Shown: positions 32,607 to 42,159 of the stretch, piece after piece | How positions within the stretch are numbered: position 1 is the stretch's first letter | Layout of the letters: the number at the start of each line of letters is the position of its first letter | Source of the DNA: Bacteroidales bacterium | GTDB lineage: Bacteria; Bacteroidota; Bacteroidia; Bacteroidales; UBA932 | NCBI GenBank assembly: GCA_016281315.1 | Contig: JAEEIJ010000056.1 | Span: 62,001-126,000 of the forward strand | Reading direction: 5' to 3' | Length of the DNA stretch: 64,000 bases | The notes under the pieces: model-generated | Seen by the model: the letters and a program-made list of their open reading frames with translations, nothing else | Told to the model about the DNA's origin: nothing | Databases searched by the model: none | Position numbers and translations under genes: made by a program

Positions 32607-34793
32607 ATGGAAAGAATTTTGAAATCCCTCTCGGTTATCCTGGCCGCCCTGTCCCTGATGATGGCCTGCCAGAAAGAAAACGTTGTGCCTGAACAGACAC
32701 CTGTGGCCGAAGTCCTTCAAGTGCTGGTGAATCTTGACGTGGCGCCGCCCGAGACCGCTTCGCCGGCCCCGTCCTCCGTTTCCACCAAGATTGTCCACGA
32801 ACTGGATCCTTCCGACAACACCAAACACGTCATCCAGTGGAAGACCGGAGACCAGTTCTCGCTGCTGGGCTATGTGACCACCCAGGGAGAGAACCGACAT
32901 AAGCTGCACAATTTTTCGGAGAACCGTTTCACGCTCACCGGAGAAACCGGTTCCACCCAGTTTTCCGGTTTTTTTCCGGATTTCCGTGAGATTTACCCTA
33001 CGGCCATTGCCTCGGCCCGGCAGATTATTTATCTCTGGGGCATCTATCCCGCCGCTACGGTGTCGCTTATTTCTGAAGATGTGCCTACTACGGCGACGAA
33101 AACGTTCAGGCCGGAGACAACCCTTGCTATTGCCCCCACGCAAGACGGAACGGGCTGGCCCTATTGTGTTTTCTTCTCCAGGACCGGGCAGAATGATTCC
33201 TATTACTTCAATCCCAATGCTGGGAACGGCATCAAATTCTCCCTGGGCAACTGTGTCCTGCGGCTCCGCATCAAATCTACCAAAGACATCACCCGTATCG
33301 AGCTCCTGAAGGGCTCCGGAGGCTATGATTATCTGGTGGGAGATGTCACCGAACTCACCGGCAACAGCAGCAGTATGTACATCTCCCGCGGTTGCCTCAC
33401 CACCAAGCTTACGGTGGAGAATGGCGGCAACCTGGTCGCGGCGAATCAGGCCGATTACACGGACATCTACCTGGCCGTTCGTTCCCTCCAGAGCGGCGTA
33501 CCGTACTTTTTCACCTTCACGGCGGCCGACGGAACCAGTTGCACCCGGCAGCTGTTGCCATCGGCCACCTACGGGAACGGAGTCCACAACTTGGGGACTA
33601 TGACCATCAGCGCCTGGGTGACGCCCGAACCTGCGGCCATAACGGCCGTTAACATGGGGATGGGGATCAACGTGGGCGGCCTTGAGTCTATCGAAGCCAC
33701 AACCGAGAGCATTGCGGACCGTCAGGATCCCGCAAATCCCGGGTATCATTACCTGGATCGCAGCGACCCCGTGACCTATGAGACCAACGGTGCCAAAGAC
33801 CGGATTACGCAAACTACGATGAACGCACTCAAGGCAGCGGGTTTCAACGCTATCCGCATTCCCATCACTTGGTTCAACCATATGGGTGCTCCGCTCAGCA
33901 ATGACGGCCAGGTGGATGCGGTATGGCTGGATCACATCGCCGGCATCGTGGACCTGGCCCGCAGCGCCGGGATGTATGCCATCATCAACGTCCATCACGA
34001 TTCCGGCTCGAGCAGCCATTGTTGGCTAAGGGCCGACTGGACCGGCTATGCCACCATCAGCGCCCAACTGAAAAACATCTGGACGCAGATTGCAACGCGT
34101 TTCAAATCCTACGACTATCACCTTCTTTTCGAAGGCTACAACGAGATTGCGGATGAAACCGGACAGTGGTTCACGGCATCAAGCGCCAACGGCTACAAGG
34201 CGGCCAACGCCCTGAACCAGGACTTCGTGGACGCCGTACGTGCAACGGGCGGCAATAATACCGTACGGAACCTCATCTGCAGTACGTATACAGCCAGTGA
34301 CAGGACAGAGGCCATGCAAAAGTTCGTAATGCCCACAGACATCCTCCCCGGCCACCTGATGGTCCAGATTCACTCCTATCTGCCCATCCCCTTCGTTACG
34401 GCCCGCGAAATTGGGAACGATTCCCGGATGGAGTTCTATGAGGAAGACAAGGCAGAGATAGATGCCATGTTCGAACGTGTCCAGACGAATATCCTGAACA
34501 AAGGTTGGGTGTGCGTGATGGGCGAGTACGGGGCTTTCTATAAAAAGAGCCCGAACGGGAACAGGAATGAACTCGGCCGGGCCGAACATGCCTATTACTA
34601 TACCACGCGCGCCCTCGAGCGGGGGATTGTCCCGCTGTACTGGTATAATCCCATGGACTATCGGGACCGCGATACCGGCAACTGGACTTTCCCGATCATG
34701 GCCCAGGGCCTCATGGATGCCTGGAGCGACTACCAGGCCGGCACAGTGGTTTACAAGAAGTACAATCACGACGCCAATTATCCGATTCAGTAA
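32607..34793 (+). CDS. Fimbrillin-like/GH5 fusion lipoprotein, copy 2
   Basis: A 728-residue surface enzyme (LMMACQKE, Cys21). The N-terminal fimbrillin-like region (to about 345) has TKIVHELDPSDNTKHVIQW, NFSENRFTLTG, TQDGTGWPYCVFFSRT, FSLGNCVLRLRIKSTKD and VHNLGTMTISAW. The GH5 domain has IRIPITWFNHM, INVHHDSG, LLFEGYNE (acid/base about Glu513), MVQIHSY and VMGEYGAF (nucleophile about Glu640), with no gap relative to copy 1 over most of the barrel. The closest paralogue is 28880, so recent duplication is likely. Confidence 0.88.
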   Translation: MERILKSLSVILAALSLMMACQKENVVPEQTPVAEVLQVLVNLDVAPPETASPAPSSVSTKIVHELDPSDNTKHVIQWKTGDQFSLLGYVTTQGENRHKLHNFSENRFTLTGETGSTQFSGFFPDFREIYPTAIASARQIIYLWGIYPAATVSLISEDVPTTATKTFRPETTLAIAPTQDGTGWPYCVFFSRTGQNDSYYFNPNAGNGIKFSLGNCVLRLRIKSTKDITRIELLKGSGGYDYLVGDVTELTGNSSSMYISRGCLTTKLTVENGGNLVAANQADYTDIYLAVRSLQSGVPYFFTFTAADGTSCTRQLLPSATYGNGVHNLGTMTISAWVTPEPAAITAVNMGMGINVGGLESIEATTESIADRQDPANPGYHYLDRSDPVTYETNGAKDRITQTTMNALKAAGFNAIRIPITWFNHMGAPLSNDGQVDAVWLDHIAGIVDLARSAGMYAIINVHHDSGSSSHCWLRADWTGYATISAQLKNIWTQIATRFKSYDYHLLFEGYNEIADETGQWFTASSANGYKAANALNQDFVDAVRATGGNNTVRNLICSTYTASDRTEAMQKFVMPTDILPGHLMVQIHSYLPIPFVTAREIGNDSRMEFYEEDKAEIDAMFERVQTNILNKGWVCVMGEYGAFYKKSPNGNRNELGRAEHAYYYTTRALERGIVPLYWYNPMDYRDRDTGNWTFPIMAQGLMDAWSDYQAGTVVYKKYNHDANYPIQ

Positions 34794-34797
34794 TTTA

Positions 34798-34809
34798 CAA
34801 ACTGGTTTG
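34798..34809. promoter_or_regulatory. Upstream CAAACTGGTTTG operator element of PUL2
   Basis: A near palindrome (mismatched only at the centre pair), 21 bases before the ACCRG pair at 34831. Part of the two-part operator arrangement. Confidence 0.55.
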
Positions 34810-34830
34810 TGTAGGCCTTAAAAAAATCAG

Positions 34831-34848
34831 ACCGGCACAAACCAGTTT
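34831..34848. promoter_or_regulatory. Operator candidate ACCGG-N5-ACCAG of PUL2
   Basis: ACCGGCACAAACCAGTTT. It contains AAACCAGTTT. Its ACCAG ends 15 bases before the -7 element at 34861. It places the whole 29-kb PUL2 operon in the same regulon as the GH5 units. Confidence 0.68.
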
Positions 34849-34860
34849 TCTCTACTTTAT

Positions 34861-34868
34861 TATATTTG
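34861..34868 (+). promoter_or_regulatory. -7 promoter element of PUL2
   Basis: TATATTTG, 33 bases before the ATG at 34902. No other gap of promoter size or TAnnTTTG element lies between the following genes. Confidence 0.7.
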
Positions 34869-34901
34869 CAGTAGAATAACACTTTAACTAAGGCCCTTCG
34901 T

Positions 34902-36455
34902 ATGAAAAAGGAATTCTTTTATTCTCTTTGCATGCTGTTGGCTGCAGGCTTGTTGTCTGCCTGTCATACAGAAGATGTGACGTTCGGCCCCGCCTACTTA
35001 ACCGTTCCAGAAGATAACGTGTCTGTCCCTTCGGACAACGCGCTCATCAGCGACCCGTTCGCGGAAGAGACCCTTCCCGTGACGGATACGGTGTGGGTGA
35101 GTGCCAGCCGTTCGTGGACGGCCGTTCTGGAAACCGCTGATGGCGGGGACTGGATTCACGCGGATGTCACCGAGCGCATCAACGTTACGGGTCAGGGGGA
35201 GAAATACCCGCTGATCGTCAGTTTCGACCGTTACCGCGGTGCTCAACCCCGAACGGCCACCCTTACCCTTTACGGCGTGGACATTGAGGATCCTGTGGTT
35301 GTGAATTACACTCAGGAAGCCTTCGTCCCCAGCCTGTCCCTTTCTACTCAGGACGGATACAACGTGGTTACCGCCGTCAGCGGTGAGTGCTATGCGCTGG
35401 TTAAGTGCAACACCACCTGGACCGTTCGGGTAGACGCCTCTGCCTCCTCCGTGGTTCCTACCCTGTCAGTTACCGCGGGTCAGGACAGCGGCGCCATCCT
35501 GGTCTCCTTCCCGGAGAATGCCGAAGATGAACGTGCCCGCATCGCGCGCCTGGTGGTATCGGCCCCCGGTTGCGCCCCGCAGTCGCTGGACCTGATCCAG
35601 GCCCAGAGCGAGCGCTACTTCATGCTGGTCCGGGAGATGCCGACGGAGATTCCGCCTTATGAGCGGGAGATTGTGATTCCGCTGCGTTCCAACGGTCCCT
35701 GGACGGCCGAAGTGACGGACTGCACCTTCGAGAATGCCCAGCTGATTCCCTCCAGTGGCCAGACATCGCTGACGGATCTTCACTTTATGTCAAAGCATGG
35801 TGATGACCCTGAAGTGGTAGAAAAACATGCCTCCATCACCATCCGCCGGGAGGGCTTTGACCCTATCGTGGTAAACCTGAGCCAACGTGGATCCATCCAT
35901 CTGAGCATTATTGCCTACAATCCGGATTATGAATGGAAAGGAAGCGAGTACTTCGGTTACGACAATCCTTACAGGCCTTACCTCTATCTGGGGCTCCCGT
36001 TTGCCTATCCTACTTCCTTCCCCAACACTTTCACCTCCGGGACCTATAAAGGCGTGGAACTGGAATGTGAAACGGCCGCTGGTTATCCGTTTACCCTCTA
36101 CGGCCGCGATTGCGGAGCCTGGGTGAGCACAACGGAGTTCGGCCTTTGCGTGGGCAAGATGAAAGGGGACTATGTGAAGTTTCCCGCCATTGACGGTATG
36201 CGTCTTGCCACTCTGTACTATGAAGCATCCTGCAAGGCGGCCACCCCGTACACGGTGCGCGACGAGGAAGGCACGGTCATCCAGGGCGGAGAATACACCG
36301 TCACCAAACAGGTAGTTCCCATCACCGAAGACCACAATGACGTACACGTTCATCAATTTCCCGGTACCCTTCCCGGCGAGCGTTACAGCCTGACCCTGGA
36401 AGAGGATTACCATTTTATCAGTATCAAAGATTTGTGTCTGGTCTATGAAAACTAA
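34902..36455 (+). CDS. BACON-repeat surface lipoprotein, first gene of PUL2
   Basis: A 517-residue lipoprotein (LLSACHTED, Cys21). Three BACON-like beta domains in series (about 40-140, 145-245, 250-345) show SASRSWTAVLE, KCNTTWTVRVD and RSNGPWTAEVT, with VVNYTQEAF, LDLIQAQSE and VVNLSQRGS closing strands. A C-terminal domain (about 350-517) has VKFPAIDGMRLATLYY and ends SIKDLCLVY, like the beta domains of PUL1. It probably binds glycan at the surface, although it is unusual for such a gene to precede SusC. Its end overlaps the next start by 11 bases. Confidence 0.78.
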   Translation: MKKEFFYSLCMLLAAGLLSACHTEDVTFGPAYLTVPEDNVSVPSDNALISDPFAEETLPVTDTVWVSASRSWTAVLETADGGDWIHADVTERINVTGQGEKYPLIVSFDRYRGAQPRTATLTLYGVDIEDPVVVNYTQEAFVPSLSLSTQDGYNVVTAVSGECYALVKCNTTWTVRVDASASSVVPTLSVTAGQDSGAILVSFPENAEDERARIARLVVSAPGCAPQSLDLIQAQSERYFMLVREMPTEIPPYEREIVIPLRSNGPWTAEVTDCTFENAQLIPSSGQTSLTDLHFMSKHGDDPEVVEKHASITIRREGFDPIVVNLSQRGSIHLSIIAYNPDYEWKGSEYFGYDNPYRPYLYLGLPFAYPTSFPNTFTSGTYKGVELECETAAGYPFTLYGRDCGAWVSTTEFGLCVGKMKGDYVKFPAIDGMRLATLYYEASCKAATPYTVRDEEGTVIQGGEYTVTKQVVPITEDHNDVHVHQFPGTLPGERYSLTLEEDYHFISIKDLCLVYEN

Positions 36456-38910
36456 CGTATTCATCACGGGCCTCTCGGTCCTTTTGTTCGGCGTGGCTGC
36501 AAGCGCGCAGAATGTTGTCCAGGATACGCTGGAGGTAAACAAGGCTACGGCACAGACGCCGGCCGCCCTGGTGGCCGGGCAGGTGTCCGGCGTTCGGGTA
36601 TCGTCCCTGGACGGCGGTCCCAACGGTGCTGTCAACACCGATATCCGTGGAATCAACACCCTCCGCGGCCATTCGGAGCCGCTGTGGATCGTGAACGGGG
36701 TCATGCTTTCCAATGCCTTGTCACAGAACCTCAATGCATTCTGGCAGAAGGGTGGTTATACCACCAAAGGAGACGTCATTCCCGATTACTCTGAACTGAG
36801 CTACAGCGCCGTCCTCAACGGAGCGGCTTTCCTGAATCCCTACGATGTGGAGAAGATAGAAGTGCTCAAGGATATGGCGGCCACCGCCATCTACGGAGCC
36901 CAGGGTGCCAACGGTGTCATCATCGTGGAAACCCGCCTGCCCAAAGTGGAGAGCGAGCTCAGCTGGCATTCCAACATTTCCCTGGATATGGCTAACCGCA
37001 CCGGTTCCGCCTTCCGAACGGGATTCAATCACAACCATACGGTTTCCTACAGCGGGAATGCCAATAATACCTATTACTTTCTGTCCGGATATCTGCGCCA
37101 TAACAATGGTGTGGTGCGTCGTGCGGGCAACCTGTTTGGCGGCATGAACGCCAGGCTGGAAACCCGTGCCAACCCCTATCTGTGGTTTGGGCTCAACACC
37201 ACGCTTTCCGCCGGTGCACAGCATAACGCTGCCGGAAGCGCCTATCTGGGCAAGCCTTCTACCATGATTCTGGCCCGCTATCCGGGCCGCTTTGCCGGCA
37301 ATACCCTGCAGGGCTGGGAAGAGGACTACGACGACGATGTGGAAGACTACCGGGCCATCACTTCGGTGTGGCTGCAGGTGAATCCGCTTCCGTCCCTCTA
37401 CCTCCGGGTCTCGGCAGGTGCGGACTTCCAGAGCAATACCCGCCGTATCTGGTACGGTAACGGCACTTCGTTCGGCCTTGCAAACTCGGGCGCCGCATCG
37501 GCCCTGTCCTCCACTCTGTTCAATTACAACGGCAAGGCGGAAGTGGGTTACTCCCTGTATATCAAGTCCCTCCATCACCTCCAGGTGAAGGCCGGCGGTG
37601 AAGCTGTGGGCAGCAACAACCGCTTTGGCGTCATGAACGGCACCACCTTCGAGCTGCCGTACCTGCGTGCCCGCGGCCTGGCCTCTATCGGCAGCCGTCC
37701 CGTACCTTATAAGTTTACCCGCGACTACATTATCTGGGGCGCCTATGGACAGCTGTCCTACGACTATAACCAGTATGCAGGTCTGCAGGCCACCTGGCGT
37801 TCGGATTTCTCCACCAAATACACACCCAAGAAGCCAATCAATACTCCCGGTGTTGAGGCCTGGGTAGACCTGCATCGCATCTTCTTCAGGGACAACGAGT
37901 TCATCAGCGCCCTCCGTCTGGAAGGGGGCTGGGGCATCGCTGCCCGGGAGGAATACATCCCGTATGAACTGCTGGGCAACTACCTCAGGACCTATCCGGA
38001 AGTGGAAGTGGGTTCGGAAGTGTACTACGACGGCCTGAACCGCCTGCTGAGCCGTGAATGGAACGTCGGCCTCACCCTGGGTATCGCAAACCGGGCCAGG
38101 CTCTCCGTCAAGTACTACGACAAGAACACAACGGACAGCATGGACATCTGGCACTTTGGCAAGATGAACGGCGTCTACTTCGACTGGGCCCATTCCGGCA
38201 GGAAGGTCTTCTCTACGGAAGGCATTCTCCGCAACAACGGTATCGAGGTGGACCTGGACGGCACCCTACTGAAGAAGGCCGATTGGAAATGGACCGCCTA
38301 TGTGAACGGTGCCTGGAACTTCGGCCGTGTGACCAAGGTGGGCTACGAAGATATGGCCGGCCGGAACATCGGCAAGAACATTTGGGTGAATGTGATGGCC
38401 GAGAATCAGCCCATGGGCGCTCTCTACGGTTACCTGGACAACCCCGACGGAGGATTCATGGACCTGAACAGGGACGGTGAAATCTCCGATGCCGATAAAA
38501 AAGTGCTGGGGAACTCCATTCCCGTCTTCAACGGTGCGATAGGCACTTCAGTCAACTACAAAGCTTTCACCCTGGACGTGCAGCTCACCGGAGCCGCCGG
38601 ACATCAGGTGGCCAACCTGAACAAGGTGATTGCCGAAGGCCGCACCAAACTCTCTTCCCGCTACGTGGAAAAGGCGGATTACCTGCGCCTTTCCCGTGTA
38701 TCCTTTGTCTATAACCTCCCTGTCCGGTGGAAGAGTGTGCACGATGTCAAGGTCTTTGCCAGCGGGCTCAACCTGCTCACCTTTACGGGCTACATCGGAT
38801 GGAATCCGGACGTGAACTGCTTCGGCGGTTCCATCATGTCGAACGGCGTGGACTATGGGTCCTATCCCACGGTCCGGAGCTTCGTCCTGGGAGTGAGTGC
38901 CAAATTTTAA
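36445..38910 (+). CDS. Short SusC-like TonB-dependent receptor without N-terminal regulatory domain
   Basis: An 821-residue outer-membrane protein. After a signal peptide (FGVAASAQ) it enters almost at once the plug region (AALVAGQVSGVRVSSLDGG, DIRGINTLRG, EPLWIVNGVMLS, IEVLKDMAATAIYGAQGANG), then the barrel, ending FVLGVSAKF. The carboxypeptidase-regulatory domain and a clear TonB box (VVVGYG) found in the next SusC are absent. It has no SusD of its own. It may pair with the BACON lipoprotein before it, or work with the following SusC/D. Barrel length is short for SusC but no frameshift is seen. Confidence 0.83.
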   Translation: MKTNVFITGLSVLLFGVAASAQNVVQDTLEVNKATAQTPAALVAGQVSGVRVSSLDGGPNGAVNTDIRGINTLRGHSEPLWIVNGVMLSNALSQNLNAFWQKGGYTTKGDVIPDYSELSYSAVLNGAAFLNPYDVEKIEVLKDMAATAIYGAQGANGVIIVETRLPKVESELSWHSNISLDMANRTGSAFRTGFNHNHTVSYSGNANNTYYFLSGYLRHNNGVVRRAGNLFGGMNARLETRANPYLWFGLNTTLSAGAQHNAAGSAYLGKPSTMILARYPGRFAGNTLQGWEEDYDDDVEDYRAITSVWLQVNPLPSLYLRVSAGADFQSNTRRIWYGNGTSFGLANSGAASALSSTLFNYNGKAEVGYSLYIKSLHHLQVKAGGEAVGSNNRFGVMNGTTFELPYLRARGLASIGSRPVPYKFTRDYIIWGAYGQLSYDYNQYAGLQATWRSDFSTKYTPKKPINTPGVEAWVDLHRIFFRDNEFISALRLEGGWGIAAREEYIPYELLGNYLRTYPEVEVGSEVYYDGLNRLLSREWNVGLTLGIANRARLSVKYYDKNTTDSMDIWHFGKMNGVYFDWAHSGRKVFSTEGILRNNGIEVDLDGTLLKKADWKWTAYVNGAWNFGRVTKVGYEDMAGRNIGKNIWVNVMAENQPMGALYGYLDNPDGGFMDLNRDGEISDADKKVLGNSIPVFNGAIGTSVNYKAFTLDVQLTGAAGHQVANLNKVIAEGRTKLSSRYVEKADYLRLSRVSFVYNLPVRWKSVHDVKVFASGLNLLTFTGYIGWNPDVNCFGGSIMSNGVDYGSYPTVRSFVLGVSAKF

Positions 38911-38922
38911 GAGAAGAAGACT

Positions 38923-41900
38923 ATGAAGAAATTAATATTCATTGCCCTTTTGTTCGCCCAGGTGCTCGCTTTTGCCCAGGGTACACACAGTGTTAAGGGC
39001 ACTGTTAAAGACACCAGCGGAGACCCTGTCATCGGGGCTGCTGTGATGCTGGAAGGCAGTTCTTCCACGGGCGCCGTCACGGACCTGAATGGCAACTGGT
39101 CGATCAGTTATACGCCTGTCGCGGGCAAAAAAGCCCGTCTGACGGTGAACTGCCTGGGATATGCGGATCAAACCATCGATATCGGCAACCGGGCGGTCAT
39201 CAACATCGTCCTGGAAGAGGACGCCGAAGTCCTGGAAGATGCAGTGGTCGTAGGTTACGGCTCCATGCGCCGCTCGGACCTCACCGGTTCGGTGACATCC
39301 GTGCGCATCGATGAGACGGAAGCCGGCCAGAGCGCCAGCCTCACCTCCCTGCTGCAAGGTAGGGCGGCCGGTGTGCAGGTGACCAACAACAGCGCCTCCC
39401 CGGATGCCGGCGTTTCTATCCAGATCCGTGGTGCCAGCTCCTTCAACAGCGGCTCCGAGCCCCTGTATGTGGTTGACGGCATCATCATCAATGCCAACGG
39501 CGATTCTAACCTGGGCAGCAAGCTGGGCGATTCCGACGGTGGTACCAATGAAGCCACCAACGGCCTTATGGGTATCAACCCGCTGGATATCGCTTCGGTG
39601 GAAATCCTCAAGGATGCATCGGCCACGGCCATTTACGGAAGCCAGGGCGCCAATGGCGTTATCCTGATTACCACCAAGACGGCCAGCCGTGAAAAACCCA
39701 CCGTTACCGCTTCCTTCGGCCTGGATATCAACACGCCTTATAAGAAGCAGCCCATGCTGGATTTCTACGAATACGGCGAGTATTTGCGCGCCATCGTGGA
39801 CAGCCCGCTGGTGGCGCAGTACAACAGCGGCATGGCCAATACGGCCAAGAGCCGTCTGAACGCCATGCGCGGAGACTATTTCTGGAACCGTTACCAGCCC
39901 ATCGACTGGCAGGACTACCTGATGCGCACGGCCTGGAACCGCCGCTATTATGTGTCAGTGGCCGGTAAGCCCAAGAACAGCAACTACCTGTTCTCCGTGG
40001 GTTACAACGACACCAAAGGCATTATCCAGACCACCGGTTTCAAGAACCTCACGGTGCGTCTGAACATGGAGCACCACCTGAACAAGAAACTGCTCATCGG
40101 CATGCGTTCCGGTGTTTCCTACCTGGATTCCCACCTCACGCAGGGTGCGTCCCTGGGTACCCTTACGGCTGCGACCTCGCTTATGCGCAGTATGATCACC
40201 ACCGCTCCTTTCGCCAAAATCCTGGACTACGACGATGATGGCGATGTCATTGACTGGGGCGACGATGAAAACCAGCAGTATGGCCCCAACCGCTGGATGG
40301 ACGGCTTCGTGAACAACCGCGTGGAATACCGTATCAACCCCAGCTTCTACGCGCAGTACAAAATCATGCCCTGGCTCACCTTCAAGAGTACCCTGGGCGG
40401 TGACTACCGCGTAACGGAGCAGAGCCGTTTCAAGAGCCGCCTGCTCACGACTGCATCCACCGGTTCCACGGCTGCCGTGGGTCACACGGACCGTCTGGCC
40501 TGGAACTGGGATAACATGCTCAATTTTTACAAGCGGCTGAACAAAAAGCACGTGCTCCAGGGAACCCTGGGCATGTCCATGTCCAGCAATCAGACCATCG
40601 TGCAGACCACGGAAGGTAAGAACATCGACCAGTGGAAAGCCAAGGAACTCTCCCTGAATTCCGCGGCCTACGCCTACTACACCTACACGGAGGCTTCCTC
40701 CTCCCTGATGTCCTTCTTCGCCCGTACGATCTATAATTACGCCGACCGCTACGTCCTCACCACCACCTTCCGTGCCGATGGTTCCAGCCGTTTCGCCGGT
40801 AAGAACAAGTGGGGCTTCTTCCCGTCAACTGCCTTTGCCTGGCGCATCAACCAGGAACCCTGGTTCCATGTTCCGGCTGTCTCCATGGCCAAACTCCGTC
40901 TGGGCTGGGGACAGGTGGGTAACCAGAACATCGCCTCGTACGCGACCATTTACAATTATGGTACGAGTTACTACTCAGACCATGGTAACGAATCCCAGAC
41001 CGTACTCATCACCACCACAAGCAATCTGCCCAACCGTGACCTCAAGTGGGAGACCACGGAACAGACAAACGTGGGTTTGGATCTGGGACTGTTCAAGGGC
41101 CGCTTCACTTTCAGCGCCGATGCCTATTACAAGTTGACCAAGGACCTTTTGCAAACAAAGCGGCTGGCTCCTTCGGCCGGTATGGACAACCCCTGGGTGA
41201 ATATGGGCTCCATCGAGAACAAAGGTCTGGAGTTTACACTGGACGCCGTTCCTGTCAAAGCCGGAGACTTCGAGTGGAGTTTGGGAGGCAACATCTCCTT
41301 CAACCGCAACAGGATCCTGTCCATCAACCCCGATGGCCTGGAGAATGATTACATTTACATGACGGCGGATTCTGCCAGTCAGCAGTATGTCTCCCTCTTC
41401 CCGGGCGACCAGATTGGTTGGGGTAACGTCATGCGCACCTACCTGAACATCTTTGTGGAAGGTCAGCCGATGTCCCTCTTCTACGGCCTTTCTACCAATG
41501 GACTGGTGCAGGAAGGGGAGCAGGGCTGCCCGTATTCGGCCTCCGACGTCTCTTATCACGGCCCCGGTTCCATCAACTACATCGATGTGGACGGCGACGG
41601 ATATATCACAGATATGGACCGTACCATCATCGGCGACCCGAACCCGAAGTTCACCTACGGCTTCAATACCAGCCTGCGTTGGAAGAGCCTTACCCTTACT
41701 GCCAACTTCGTGGGCTGTTTCGGCAACGACCTCTATAACGTGAACAAGATGATGGACAGCAACACCTCCTACGTGATGACCAACATCACCAAGGATACGT
41801 TCTATCAGCAATGGACCCCCGAAACGCCGGATAACTGGTATCCCACCATCGGCGCCCTTAACGCCGACGACGTGAAGTGGGCCGTGGACCGCTATGTGGA

Positions 41901-42144
41901 AGACGGCTCTTACCTGCGCCTGTCCAACGTGTCCCTGTCCTGGGATGTCCCCATCAAGAAGAAGGATTTCTTCATCCGGGGCATCAACCTCACCTTCACC
42001 GGCGGCAACCTCTGGGTCTGGACCAAGTACTCCAGCTGGGATCCCGACGTGAACAGCTATGGCGGCATCAAGCGCAAAGGCGCCGATATGGGTTCCTACC
42101 CCGGCGCCCGCAGCTTCAAGCTCGATGTTAAATTCACATTCTAA
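38923..42144 (+). CDS. Full-length SusC/RagA TonB-dependent transporter (PUL2)
   Basis: 1073 residues. Signal peptide (VLAFAQ), carboxypeptidase-regulatory-like domain (HSVKGTVKDTSGDPVIGAAV...CLGYADQTID), TonB-box region (LEDAVVVGYGSMRRSDLTGS), plug (EPLYVVDGIIINANGD, VEILKDASATAIYGSQGANG) and a barrel ending KLDVKFTF. It starts 12 bases after the short SusC and is followed by its SusD after 15 bases. Confidence 0.95.
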   Translation: MKKLIFIALLFAQVLAFAQGTHSVKGTVKDTSGDPVIGAAVMLEGSSSTGAVTDLNGNWSISYTPVAGKKARLTVNCLGYADQTIDIGNRAVINIVLEEDAEVLEDAVVVGYGSMRRSDLTGSVTSVRIDETEAGQSASLTSLLQGRAAGVQVTNNSASPDAGVSIQIRGASSFNSGSEPLYVVDGIIINANGDSNLGSKLGDSDGGTNEATNGLMGINPLDIASVEILKDASATAIYGSQGANGVILITTKTASREKPTVTASFGLDINTPYKKQPMLDFYEYGEYLRAIVDSPLVAQYNSGMANTAKSRLNAMRGDYFWNRYQPIDWQDYLMRTAWNRRYYVSVAGKPKNSNYLFSVGYNDTKGIIQTTGFKNLTVRLNMEHHLNKKLLIGMRSGVSYLDSHLTQGASLGTLTAATSLMRSMITTAPFAKILDYDDDGDVIDWGDDENQQYGPNRWMDGFVNNRVEYRINPSFYAQYKIMPWLTFKSTLGGDYRVTEQSRFKSRLLTTASTGSTAAVGHTDRLAWNWDNMLNFYKRLNKKHVLQGTLGMSMSSNQTIVQTTEGKNIDQWKAKELSLNSAAYAYYTYTEASSSLMSFFARTIYNYADRYVLTTTFRADGSSRFAGKNKWGFFPSTAFAWRINQEPWFHVPAVSMAKLRLGWGQVGNQNIASYATIYNYGTSYYSDHGNESQTVLITTTSNLPNRDLKWETTEQTNVGLDLGLFKGRFTFSADAYYKLTKDLLQTKRLAPSAGMDNPWVNMGSIENKGLEFTLDAVPVKAGDFEWSLGGNISFNRNRILSINPDGLENDYIYMTADSASQQYVSLFPGDQIGWGNVMRTYLNIFVEGQPMSLFYGLSTNGLVQEGEQGCPYSASDVSYHGPGSINYIDVDGDGYITDMDRTIIGDPNPKFTYGFNTSLRWKSLTLTANFVGCFGNDLYNVNKMMDSNTSYVMTNITKDTFYQQWTPETPDNWYPTIGALNADDVKWAVDRYVEDGSYLRLSNVSLSWDVPIKKKDFFIRGINLTFTGGNLWVWTKYSSWDPDVNSYGGIKRKGADMGSYPGARSFKLDVKFTF

Positions 42145-42159
42145 GAGGAGGAACGCATC

